From: Posidonia oceanica
Lineage: Eukaryota > Streptophyta > Magnoliopsida > Alismatales > Posidoniaceae
Assembly (NCBI GenBank): GCA_037176725.1
Contig: JAZBRS010000060.1
Location: 57,874,001 to 57,938,000, forward strand
DNA length: 64,000 bases
Reading direction: 5' to 3'
How positions within the stretch are numbered: the stretch's first letter is position 1; each line of letters begins with the position of its first letter. The position numbers were made by a program, and so were the translations under genes. The notes under the pieces were generated by a model. That model was not told the DNA's origin, did not search any database, and saw only the letters and a program-made list of their open reading frames with translations. Of this stretch, positions 1-9,731 are shown piece by piece.

Positions 1-76
1 ACATGTTATACCTTTAATCTTGCTTTGTTCTAGGTTTGTTTCCCATTTCGTTGGTTCAGTTTGATTAACTTGGGTG

Positions 77-612
77 TAGGACGCTAGAGTTCCCAGCGTC
101 CTGTGTTGGACGCTGCTGGAGCTCGCATCTAACTCCCTAGTTCATCTGCTTGCATCTTGCATCTTATTGTTTGCATTATTTTGGGATGTTTAGCTAGCTC
201 ATATGTGTGCATGCTATTCCATGGGTTTTATTTCAGTTTCTTGCAGGTTTGCATCGCATTTTTATCATCATGCCTATTGCAGTTTGCATGTTTCTGTTGG
301 CTAGGTGTTGGACGTAGAATACTCTAGCATCCTATGTTGGACGCTGAGTATTCTAGCGTCCAACACTCTGTAGCACTTTAAGTCCTGTTTATGCTTGCAT
401 CTTGCTCTTAAATCTTTTCTAGTTATTTATCTTGCTTGCCTAGCATGATCTGCATATCTGCCATTGCCATGTTGCACTTGCATAGCATTCATGCATCAAG
501 AATGCATTGATTTTCCAAATCTGCATGTGTTCTGTGCTTTCTGCCTCTAGCAAGTGTTGAACGCCCTCTGTCCTTGCGTCCAACATTGGACGCAGGTCAT
601 TGCTGCGTCCAA
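77..612. repeat. clustered GTTGGACGC / GCGTCCAAC inverted words in LTR
   Basis: Three clusters (about 77-120, 301-355 and 554-612) hold the word GTTGGACGC and its reverse complement in alternating orientation. One 18-mer at 576-593, GCGTCCAACATTGGACGC, is palindromic except at its centre. The same words occur at 28630-28750, 29449-29515 and 29690-29745. Function unknown; they could be protein-binding sites or seeds of RNA secondary structure. Confidence 0.7.
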
Positions 613-890
613 CACTTGCAGTTGGCTGAACTTCGTTTTAAAGCACCGACTTGGTTTCGCTTGTCTCTTTCTGCATTTTGTTGCCTCCGGTACATGCTTT
701 TACACCCATGCGTGCTGTCGGACCCCCGTTTTTGGCTTTATGCCCCGCATCGCCTGTTTTCCTGTGGTTTCTCACCTTGGACTTGTTTTCCTATTGCATG
801 TCACTTCGCATTGCATGGTTTTCATCGCTGCTTTGTTTTACCGCCTGCATTTGCATTAGGGCGGTGATGCTTACTGTTTGTAGTTCTTAC

Positions 891-911
891 GAACCAGGGT
901 TCGCCTGGTTC
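891..911. repeat. short perfect inverted repeat in LTR
   Basis: GAACCAGG (891-898) and CCTGGTTC (904-911) pair perfectly across a 5-nt loop. The corresponding places near 24840 and 35360 keep a weaker version (GAGCCAGG...CCCGGTTC). Confidence 0.5.
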
Positions 912-1063
912 AGAATGCAGGTAGCGTTGCTAAGCTCATAGGCTGCACATTTAATTTCCCTTGCATAGCATTCAGGCACTTAGGCATTTGAAGCATTAGG
1001 CGTGCATAGCATCTATCGCCCTCGGGCATACAGTTAAAGGCAATCATTGCCGAAATTCCTGCA

Positions 1064-1200
1064 TATGCGAGCGAGAAGCCTAGAAAGACCAATTCTCAGA
1101 CGTATCGAGGGTGCCTAATGCCTTCTCCGTGCGTAACAGGAGTCCTTGCCCTTTCTCTTGGCCTGCAATGACCATTATGCCCTAATCCTAGGCACGAGTC
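1064..1200 (+). other. conserved LTR block (GTGCCTAA...CCTAGGCACGAGTC)
   Basis: About 135 bp are shared, with modest divergence, with 24998-25135, 35521-35657, part of 25901-25992, and the reverse complements at 5333-5474 and 47385-47525. It holds GTGCCTAATGCCTTC, GTAACAGGAGTCCTTGCCC and CCTAGGCACGAGTC. A GTGCCTAACACCTTCC-type motif is, from memory, common in LTRs of plant Tat-lineage elements. Its role (promoter, R region or RNA processing) is not known to me. Confidence 0.6.
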
Positions 1201-1312
1201 ATAGCATAGCATAGCATTGCATAGCATCGCATCCCTTTGCATCCTCTTTGCATGGTTTTGCATGTCTTTCATGCATTTCCCTAGTTTTCCTTGTCTCCCG
1301 ACTTAATAGACA

Positions 1313-1326
1313 TGGTAGCGACTCTG
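1313..1326 (+). other. PBS-like motif inside LTR
   Basis: TGGTAGCGACTCTG lies about 150 bp before the LTR end and resembles the start of the primer site (TGGCGACTC...) that normally follows the LTR. Equivalent motifs are at 25259, 26101 and 35781, and reversed at about 5238 and 47251. Confidence 0.5.
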
Positions 1327-1478
1327 ATTTGTCTTTTCTTTCTTTTTTCCTCTTTTGCCAGCGTTTCCGAGTAGAGTTTCCATCCTTGGATCCAACCGCT
1401 AATAGTGAAACTATTTCCGATCGATGCAAGTGAGCTTTGGCATCGTGCATGGACGATCTGAATTTCAGGATTACTACA

Positions 1479-2687
1479 GCAGCCTCCCACCTGACGCCTC
1501 AACAGCAGATAGAAAGACTTTGGCGCGTCTGGCGTTAAAGTATGTGCTAGGAGCAGGACACCTCTACAAAAGATCCTACAACCAGATGCTCCTACGCTGC
1601 GCGGGCAAAAGAGAGGCCGACACACTGATGCTTTAAGTCCATGTTGGGACCTGCGGCCTGCATATGAACGGTGTGTTACTAGCCAAGAAGATCATGCTCC
1701 AGGGCTACTTCTGGTCAACCATGGAGGCAGACAGTTGCCAGTTTGTGCACAGATGTCATAGCTGCCAGATCCATGGGAACTTCATACATGCCCCTCCTCA
1801 GCATCTTCATAGCATGTCATCGCCGTGGCCTTTCTCCTCCTAGGGGGGTTGATGTTGTTGGAGCAGTACACCCAGCAGCCTCCAATGGTCATTGCTTTAT
1901 CCTTGTGGCGATCGACTACTTTACCAAGTGGGTAGAAGCAACCTCCTACAAGACTGTCATAGCCGCGGCGACTGAGAAATTCATCAGAAACAACATCATC
2001 GCCTGGTACAGGGTCCCACACACCATCATCTCTAACAATGGCACAAACTTCATAGCCAGGAGGATCGAAGACTATCTTCAGAGCTTCAAGATCAAACATC
2101 ACAGATCCTCGTCTTATCAGCCACAGATGAATGGTTCAGTGGAGTCTGCCAACAAGAATCTTGCAAAGATCCTGAAGAAGATGGTAGAAACTCATAAGGA
2201 CTAGCATGACAAGCTTCTGTACGCGTTATGGCCGTACAGGACATCAGTCCGGACCTTGACAGGAGCAACCCCATACTCACTTGTGTACGGCATGGAGGTG
2301 GTGTTGCCCGTTGAAGTAGAGATCCCCTCACTACGGATACTACTAGAAGCTGAGCTGGAGGAGGCAGAGTGGGTCAAAGACCGTTGCATCTGGCTAAACC
2401 TGATTGATGAACATAGGAGGCAAGCCATGCATCATGCCCAGTGCTATCAGAAGTGAGTGGCCAGAGCATACTAGAAGAAGGTTAGGCCTAAAAGCTTCCA
2501 GCCCAGAGATTTGGTCCTGTGAGCCATTCATCTCCCAGACAGCCGAGGCAAATTCCAGCCCAACTGGTGCGGCCCCTTTGTGGTCAAGCGGGTCTTCTCC
2601 GGTGGCGTAGCAATCCTTGAGGACATGAACCAGGTTGAGCAGTCAGAACCGGTCCACTCTTGCTACCTCAAGAAGTACTACCAATGA
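1479..2687 (+). pseudogene. Tat-like integrase remnant
   Basis: This is the integrase end of a Tat/Ogre-type polyprotein; it would catalyse strand transfer of retrotransposon DNA into the genome. The zinc-binding region is present (HMNGVLL... followed by CHSCQ). The catalytic core follows, with the first acidic residue in GVDVVG and the glutamate in SVESANKN. The second catalytic aspartate is replaced by asparagine (ISNNGTNF, where the copy at 44821-46012 has ISDNGTNF). Several stops interrupt the frame (after residue ML near 1635, at FSS near 1843, at HKD near 2203, at YQK near 2454 and later). The natural end is the TGA at 2685-2687, after KKYY. The remnant starts directly after the LTR end: gag, protease, RT and RNase H are missing. 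Non-functional as it stands. Confidence 0.9.
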
Positions 2688-4302
2688 CCGAGGCTGCACC
2701 CTCGCCTTGTAGAGTCCCCTTTCTTCTATTTCATGCATTTACATCTCCATGCATTTTTAGTTGTGTTTATTTATCAAAAAAAAAAAAAAAAGAAGAAGAA
2801 AAAAGAGTCATATGCATTACAATCATCGCCTAGTGATGAAAACCGGAAGTGCTTGCCTGCTATGAAAAGAGTCTACTCTACCTCACCTGACACTACTTAG
2901 ATGTCCTAACAAGTGAGGGAGCCACCACTCAAAGAGGACAGGCGAAATGCTTAAACCCCCTAGGACTTGCACCTCCAGAGGGAGATAAAATGCTAAGGCA
3001 TGAGCGAGAGTGTGAGCAAAAAAATATATACATGTCTGTGCATGGGCATAAAAGAAAGAAAGAAGATAGAAGGCGAAGACAGAAGTCAGCCCTAGAGATA
3101 GAGGCAAGCAGCGTAACTTCGTCCCTCCAACTTACCTTGGAGAGGAGTTGAAGGTCATGCCTGGGGAATGTACAAGTCCTATAGGGCATAGCCACCCCTG
3201 TTTAGCACCATCTCCCCCAGCCTCAGACCAGGCACCCATTACCTTCAAGCCAGGGATAGGGGAAACCTACACGCCTATGTGGGAGCAGAAGAAAAAAAGA
3301 TGAAAATGAAAAGAGTAGGTGTAGGTCCTCGAGAGTTTGGCATGAAGCCTATCCTCACCACACCACTATCATACCACCTTAACACTAAAACTTCCCATCC
3401 ATTCTGGAGTGCCATCGACAGTTAGGAGTCCGAGTAGAGTCTGGTGAGTTAGAGACCGCTCCTTTCCTTTGCAGTAGGCATCAAGCACTCCATATACTGA
3501 TGGCAATAGAAAACTAGCATAAATCATGCATGCATTTATCAAGCAATAAATCACCCCTTTTGCTCTTTCCCTTCCCGCTCTGTAAGGCCTAGCTCAGCAC
3601 TGGGACAGTACTTCTGCCAAGTGCAGGTTGACCGCCTTCGAAACACAATGGTCTAGAGCTCCCACCAACTCGTCCGGCTATCGCTCAATCCAAGCATCAA
3701 CACAAGCCCTGGGACAGATCATTACTGTCAGCACAGATGTTTGGAGTGTATGTCAGTAGCCAGGGACAAAATGGTTACTTCAGGAGCAGCAGGACAACTT
3801 CGGCACTTTGGGGTCCCCTAGGGACCGTCAGGCCTACATAGCCAGGCACTACCAACCATCCCCTGTGTGACTTCGCTCTGGATGAATGAAGTCCCTTTCG
3901 CTTGTGTCCTTGCTCCGTGCAGACGAGGACAAGTGTACCTCCTTTTGCGACTTCGCTCCAGACGGACGAAGCCCCTTTCGCTTGTTTCCTCGCTCCGTGC
4001 AGACGAGGACAAGTGTGCTTCTTTGTGCGGCTTTGCCCTACGCATGCAAGGTCCCTCTGCATAACTGAATGTGCTTGGTTTCTGTGTTCTGAATGTTAGC
4101 TGTAACATGTTAACTGTTTTATCAACTTTGAAATGCGGGCCTGCCTCTTTAACAGCCTATGCTATATGTCTATGAGTGATCTGATAGACCACAACCTTGA
4201 TTGCAGGTACTTAGAAGGTTTTTCAACAGTTTTCTGCTCGGAGTCGTGGGCCATGCGACTGAGTCCTTTCTTAGGTGCCTGTATTTCCTCCTTGCCCCTG
4301 AA
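2688..4302 (+). other. 3' untranslated region of element L
   Basis: No gene is supported here. Two stretches are conserved in the other Tat-like copies. One is 2833-2927 (TGATGAAAACCGG... to GAGGGAGCCACC), matching 46213-46309 and, reversed, 58419-58514. The other is about 3320-3490 (GGTCCTCGAGAGTTTGGC... onward), matching about 46757-46940 and, reversed, about 57660-57830. An A-rich tract lies at 2776-2806. The segment just before the extra ORF contains TTGATTGCAG|GT near 4200, which looks like a splice acceptor, but no donor partner could be assigned. Confidence 0.65.
3869..4028 (+). repeat. 80-bp tandem duplication in 3' UTR
   Basis: Two adjacent copies of an 80-bp unit start with GACTTCGCTC at 3869 and at 3949. 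Each contains CCGTGCAGACGAGGACAAGT. A degenerate third start follows at about 4028. The unit is absent from the matching 3' UTR of element B. Confidence 0.8.
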
Positions 4303-5080
4303 ATGGGTTTCCCCACTTTAGTAACACCGACGTGCTGCTCCGAGGTCCTTCGGGGATGGATCGGCGAGCTCACCGAAGGTGACCGTGAAAAGCTGAGTTT
4401 GTGGGGCATCCCACCCAGGCTTTTGAAGATAGCTAAGGTAGAGGTGAGCCAGCATCTCTTGTGCACTACTGCAAGATTCTGGAAACCCGCACACCATGTT
4501 TTCTGCTTCGACGAGACGGAACTGACACCCACGTTAGAAAGAAGTACGCCGGATCTGCGGCTTTTCCAAGCTTATGGGATCCATTGTGTTCATGAGGTGG
4601 GACAGATATATTGTGGTCTTGAGCCAACTGACTGGACTCTCCATGGTTGACTGTAAACAAAGACTGATCTGCTCCGACGGACCTACGCCCATGCTCCACC
4701 AGGAATACTTCGATCAAGTTGCCAAGAAGCATGCTGCGCTCTGAGATGAACTGTGGCTCCAAGGTTTTGTTACCCGCATCTTAGGGGAGCTAATCATCAG
4801 TCATGGCCGAATGACGGTTGCCATTGAGATCTTTGAGATTGCACTTGTTGTGGTGACTCGGTAGGTCGACCTGGCACCAGTAGTCCTAGCAGAGACTTAT
4901 CGCGGGCTAGACTGCATCTCGCATCGCTACCACCACTTCCACGGCTGCGGGGACCTTGTGCAAGTTTGGCTGGCTGGACACCTGGGGATGGAGATTCTAC
5001 ACCCACAAAGGTCCGCCTTCGAGACTTACTGCGGTACCGGCCATGCCCGAGCTATTCAAAGCGTTCACGAGGAATACGAG
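4303..5080 (+). pseudogene. extra ORF of the Tat-like family, DUF7745 / plant-mobile-domain-like (remnant)
   Basis: A coding remnant downstream of integrase starts at ATG 4303 (MGFPTLV) and is clearly homologous to the minus-strand remnant at 56008-57210. Shared landmarks are LLKIAKVEVSQHLLC, FWKPAHHVF, ELTPTLE, DELWLQGFV, HGRMTVAIE and AETYRGLD. The order FWxP..F.F...ELxPTLEE, then AETYR..., then a HFHGCG...QVWL segment resembles the plant DUF7745/plant-mobile-domain group, whose biochemical role is unsettled. A one-base change after ELTPTLE shifts the frame near 4545, and stops at about 4751 and 4863 break it further. The remnant is cut at 5080 by the reverse-oriented LTR X. It is in sense orientation with the integrase, so it may be a passenger gene of the element. 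The family assignment is from memory and needs a profile search. Confidence 0.7.
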
Positions 5081-6297
5081 TGTCGTGACCGCACCTCTAG
5101 AATGATGTGATCGCACGCTGCCAAAGCTCGCACGCGCTGGCTGGAGAGAAAGGGTCCCTGCCAATGGTGGACCCGAGGAAAGACGCTCGACTCGAAAACA
5201 CTGAAAGCGGCGAAGAAAACAAAGATAAAGCAAAATCGGAGTCACCACCTAGTCTATTAAATCGGAAGACGAGGAAAACTGAGGAAAAGCATGAAAACAT
5301 GCAAATGGGTGCAATGCTATGCAAAAATAAATGACTCGTGCCTAGGATAAGGGCACAATGGTCATTACAGGCCAAGGGAAAGGGTAAGGACTCCTATTAC
5401 GCACGGGGAAGGTGTTCGGCACCCCCGATATGCCCGGAATCAGTCTTTCTAGGCTTCTCGCTCACATATGCAGGAATGTCGGCAAATGCTTGCCTTTACT
5501 GTACGCCCGAGGGCGACAAATGTCATGTCCTGCTATGAATGCTTAATGTATGCTTTACTTGCTAAAATCCCATTTAGAAAACATGCCATGTTTAGTGAAA
5601 ACATGCCAAAAAGGATAATTAAGGATGTAGTTCCATGATGTAATGGTAAACAAGTTAAGGAAACAGAATCAGAGCTAAACAAATTAAATAAATGACAAAC
5701 AAGGCGGAAACCACAGGGCATCTGTCCACTGTTTGGACAGTGGGTTGGGACACCGATCAATCCGGTGGCAGCACACGTCGCCGGTGTGAGCGGCGGTGGC
5801 ACCAGTCGCCTGTAGGACAGGCGACGGCACCTACTGCTCACTAGTGTAGACAAAAAAGGGGACATAAACGATGCGAAACAGAAAACTAAAGATACTGCAA
5901 TACAGATGGCATGTTCAAGAACACAATCAAACAAACAAAATGCAAAATCGGTGCCTGGATCACAAGTTATGGTGGCCCAAAGTTAGGACGGAGGTCTGCT
6001 GGAAATGGACAGACAAACCGATCAGTGACCGTTGACGCCCATTTTGGCCATGCAAACAACTACGAAAAAATCAAGTAAACATTCACAGAGCTAGATGGCA
6101 TACTAGAGAATGTATTCATGCAATAAAAACAACAAAATGAGGTTCGAACGGCCTCCCCCACCTCTGCCCTTTCTCGCCGGAAACAGACGTCCGCGGGCCT
6201 TGGAGAAGACTGGCAAGCTACTGGATGTCGCTATGAGGCTCTGAGAGGGCTGGGGGAGGAAGAGGGAGGTTTGAGGATGTAGTGCAATGGCTGTGAC
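5081..6297 (-). repeat. LTR X, 3'-terminal part (reverse orientation)
   Basis: Homology to the extra ORF stops after GAATACGAG (5080), and TGTCGTGACC begins at 5081. Reverse-complement LTR features follow: a pattern near 5109-5130 (CTGCCAAAGCTCGC), GGAGTCACCACC at 5238, and the conserved block at 5333-5474. A stretch at 5700-5840 has GTCGCCTGT/GGCGAC words like those of the LTR starting at 17689. The expected target duplication on this side would be ACGAG (5076-5080). The LTR is interrupted at 6298 by the Tekay element and resumes at 17426. Confidence 0.6.
6293..6297. other. left target-site duplication of Tekay element (GTGAC)
   Basis: GTGAC precedes the LTR at 6298; GTAAC follows the other LTR at 17426-17430. 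Four of five bases match, and the difference is a G/A transition. Confidence 0.7.
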
Positions 6298-8386
6298 TGT
6301 CACGCCCGGTGCGACCAAAATAGCATCAACTACCCAAATATTATTTTAAAGAGAAAAACAATTAATTACATTTGAGAATAAATTTAAATCTTTTACAAAA
6401 CTATTAAAATACTCCCAAGATCCCCAGTGTGCAGCTACGTGGCTCCTAAACAAGCACCAGGCTGAACTGTACCTCGACCCTACACCTGAAAACCAAAACA
6501 CAAAACACGCGTGAGTGACATCTAAGTCACCCAGTACGTGCTACCCAAAATCACGGCAAACGGCAGCAGAAACATTTACTAAAGCATTAAACATCATAAA
6601 TTACAGTAATCTATGCTATTTAAAAGCATAACATTCATTTCAAGAAAACCACATGCTTTTATAAAGCTATCCACATATTTTACCAAAATATGCATTCACA
6701 AATACATTACCAAACCATCACAAATCCATACACTTACACACACATCGATTCCAAATCAAATCGAACACCCTGGCCATAGGTGAATGACACCAGCCACAAG
6801 CAGTTGCAGATGACACACGCATCTCCTGGCTGTAATGCCACGGAAGACTACCCCGTGTGGGAGAACAATCCGCCTTGGGAACTCAGTCCTCAATTTATGT
6901 CATGATCATTTTCATGATCAACATCATATCAACATGGGGTTACGCACTCTGGCGTCCCTTTGGTGCCCGAGCATCTGGGGACTCCAACCCCAGCCCCAGC
7001 CAACACCGGCATAGAGGGTAGACCGTCTGTTTCAACGGGGCCTACTGTACCTCTAACCTCACCCTAGGCTATCTGACTCTCGAACCATCGAGTGTATTCA
7101 AACACCCCTAGTTACCAGTCAGAAGCTTCGGTCTCTTGGTCCTTCAAAACCACGGAAAACATTTCCAAGCTCTTTTCACAAACATGCATTTCTTTCCCAA
7201 AATCATTTGGAAACCCTTTGAAAATCAGTTCTCATGATCCACAAAACACCAAAAACTACTATAATTCATAGCAAAACAAATTTCAAAACCTTTTCCTTAG
7301 AAAGCATTCACCCTCTGATTCGGAACGCCGAAATTCACCAGAGTTCCGGATCAGGAGCAAAAGCTCACAATTCTACACTGAAACGGCGCTCCGTTTTGGA
7401 CCGACGCTCTGTTTTGCTACAGAAAACGGCGCTCCGCCCAAAAACAGCACTCCGTTCTTGGACCGGTGCTCCATTCTGCTATAGAAACAGCGCTCCGCCC
7501 AAAAGCAGCGCCCCGGATTAGGAGAAAACGGCACTCCGTTCCAAAAACGGCGCTCCATTTTGGGCAATTTCAGAAAACAAAAATAGGGCTCTAACCCAAA
7601 TCGCCCGAACTGGGAATCAAAATCGGTTCCACCACAAAAATCCACAAACCACGAATAAATACAAGAATCAAAGCATCACGAGTGCTCTACACTTGAGCAC
7701 AAAAATCAAACCATTTCATGCATCATACATCAAGATACAAATTCACAAAGCTCAAGAGGTCAAATAAAACCTATTTCCATTCAATCCACATTCAATCCAA
7801 AAACCATTCAAAACCAAATAAAATCCTACAATTATCATGGCATAGCTAGATCATATGCATTCAAAACATTTAGGCAAGAATTTTGGAAAGAATTCGAGGG
7901 GGAGAACACGCACCAACTCCGGCAACCAACTCCGCCCCAACCTTGGCCGGCTGACGAACTCCGCCTCCTCCGGCCGACGAGCACCACCCTCCTCACACCG
8001 GCTTGCCTCCGTGCTCCTCTAGCACCAGCCGCTCCTCCTCTTCCTCCTTCGACCACCAGCGATCACCTAGGACAGCAGTCGGCAGTGGTGGTGGAAGAAA
8101 ATGAGGAAAAGAAAGAAGGGAAAAAAGAAGAAGAAGAGGGCACGTGCGGTGGGGGAGGGGAAAAAGAGGGAAAATTGCATTCCTCTCCCTTTCTCTCCAC
8201 AAACCACAAACAAGCCCCTAACTTCCTTCAACCATGCCCTTACTTTCTCACGACCACACCAAACAACACCGAGGAGCCAGAAACAAAACCACCAGAGACA
8301 CACAAACACCAACACACAACAACAACAAGGAATGATTTTCCAAAATAATTAACTCAAATTATATTATGGAAAATCAGGATATTACA
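6298..8386 (-). repeat. 3' LTR of the Tekay-like element
   Basis: About 2.09 kb, starting TGTCACGCCC and ending GGATATTACA on the + strand. It aligns along its length with 15287-17425 and, inverted, with 9732-11851. At 7378-7565 it carries repeated words such as CGGCGCTCCGTTTTGG. Open frames at 7993-8352 are Lys/Glu- or Phe/Leu-rich translations of purine/pyrimidine tracts and are not genes. Confidence 0.95.
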
Positions 8387-8400
8387 TTCTAACACCCTTA
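8387..8400 (-). other. polypurine tract of the Tekay-like element
   Basis: In element orientation the bases just upstream of the 3' LTR read TAAGGGTGTTAGAA, directly followed by TGTAATATCC. This is the usual place and style for plus-strand priming in this clade. Confidence 0.8.
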
Positions 8401-8428
8401 AAAGAAATTTCGACCTCGAAATTCACAG

Positions 8429-9731
8429 CTAATGGAACAAATAAGGGTATTTAGAATACATATCCGCTTCTCACTCCCAAGTGGCTTCCTCCACACCATG
8501 TTGCTGCCATTGAACCTGTACCAAAGGAATAACCTTGTTCCTAAGAACCTGCTCCTTATGATCTAGAATCTGAACAGCGTTCTCCTCCATGGACAAGTCC
8601 TGTTGCAGTCGTTCTGGTTGTACTGGTAAGATCTAGGAAACATCAGCAACACACTTCCTCAGCATCGACACATGGAAGACGCTATGCACTCCTGAGAGCT
8701 CTGGTGGCAAATCCAACTTATAAGCCACCTCACCAACTCTTCTAGCAATCTCATAGGGGCCAATATACCGAGGACTCAGCTTTCCTCACTTCCCAAACCT
8801 TGCAACCCTTTTAGTTGGTGACACCTTCAGGAAAACGAAGTCTCCTACCTCGAATTCCAAAGGCCTTCGCCTCCTGTCTGCATAGCTCTTCTGCCTACTC
8901 TGTGCAGTCAACAACCTCTTCCTAATCAGATCCACTTTCTCTTGGTATTGCTGCACAATCTCTGGCCCAACAAGCTGGCATTCTCCTACATCCCTCCAAT
9001 AGATGGGTGTCCGGCACGGCCTCCCATACAGTGCCTCAAACGGAGCCATCCCAATGCTAGAGTGAAAACTATTATTATAGGCAAACTCCACCAGCAGCAG
9101 GTGCTCTTCCCAGCAACCCCCGAAATACAAAGTGCAGGCTCGCAACATGTCTTCCAAAGTCTGAATAGTCCTCTCCGTCTGACCATTCGTCTGAGGGTGG
9201 AAAGCTGTACTGTAATTCAACACAGTACCAAAAGCCTCTTGCAACGCTTTCCGGAACCTCGAGGTGAAACGGGCATCTCTGTCAAACACAATGGAGACTG
9301 GCACTCCATGCAACCAGACAATCTCAGACACATACAACTTTGCGAATTGCTGCAAAGGAAGATTCACTCTCATAGGTAGGAAATGTGCTGATTTCATGAG
9401 CCTATCAACGATCACCCACACAGAATCATTCTTACTCCTACTCCTGGGCAATCTGGTCACAAAATCCATAGACACCTGCTCCCATTTCCATACTGGAATA
9501 TCTAAGGGTTGCAGCAATCCTCCAGGCTTCTGATGTTCAATCTTCACCATCTGGCAAGTTGTACACTTAGCCACATGCTCAGCTATCTCCTTCATTCCAG
9601 GCCACCAGAAATTTCTCTTCTGATCCTTGAACATCTTGGTGCTCCCGGGATGAATGGAATACCTGGATCGGTGAGCCTCATCTAGCAAGCTCTGCTTCAC
9701 CTCCTCCAGTTGAGGTACATACAGACGCATG
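8429..9731 (-). pseudogene. integrase and chromodomain of the Tekay-like polyprotein
   Basis: Integrase inserts the element DNA; the chromodomain is thought to guide insertion toward particular chromatin. The zinc-binding motif is visible (AHRSRYSIH ... CTTCQ). The catalytic triad is intact in VSMDFVTRLP, VFDRDARF and NGQTERTIQ. Further on come SGVHSVFHVSMLRK and a C-terminal chromodomain-like segment with ILDHKEQVLRNKVIPLVQV and HGVEEATWE. Stops: TGA 8786-8788, TAG 8633-8635, TGA 8471-8473; natural stop TAG 8429-8431. Each premature stop is one transition away from Arg, Gln or Trp codons. The 5' end of this piece is cut by the solo LTR at 9732. Confidence 0.93.
9727..9731. other. target-site duplication CATGT (left) of solo LTR
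   Basis: CATGT at 9727-9731 is repeated exactly at 11852-11856, on both sides of the LTR. Confidence 0.92.

Larger units (their letters stand above)
1..1478 (+). repeat. 3' portion of a Tat-like LTR (element L)
   Basis: The segment ends in ...TTACTACA at 1478, the same end seen at the LTRs that finish at 25435 and 35957. It carries the blocks shared with those LTRs: a GGCGGTGATGCTTACTG block near 861, a block ending CCTAGGCACGAGTC at 1200, and a TGGTAGCGACTCTG motif at 1313. The 5' start lies left of the window. The first 620 bp hold clustered GTTGGACGC/GCGTCCAAC words also present in the LTR at 28415-29745, so the two probably belong to related families. No gene is visible here; the small open frames overlap each other in several frames. 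Confidence 0.8.

Noticed and set aside
4190..4210. Splice acceptor before the extra ORF of L
   Set aside because: TTGATTGCAG|GT looks suitable, but D has no clear equivalent and no donor could be paired, so it is not called.
7993..8352. Lys/Glu-rich and Phe/Leu-rich frames near the LTR edge
   Set aside because: Purine/pyrimidine tract inside the Tekay LTR; repeated at 17029-17387 and 9767-10247 as LTR sequence.
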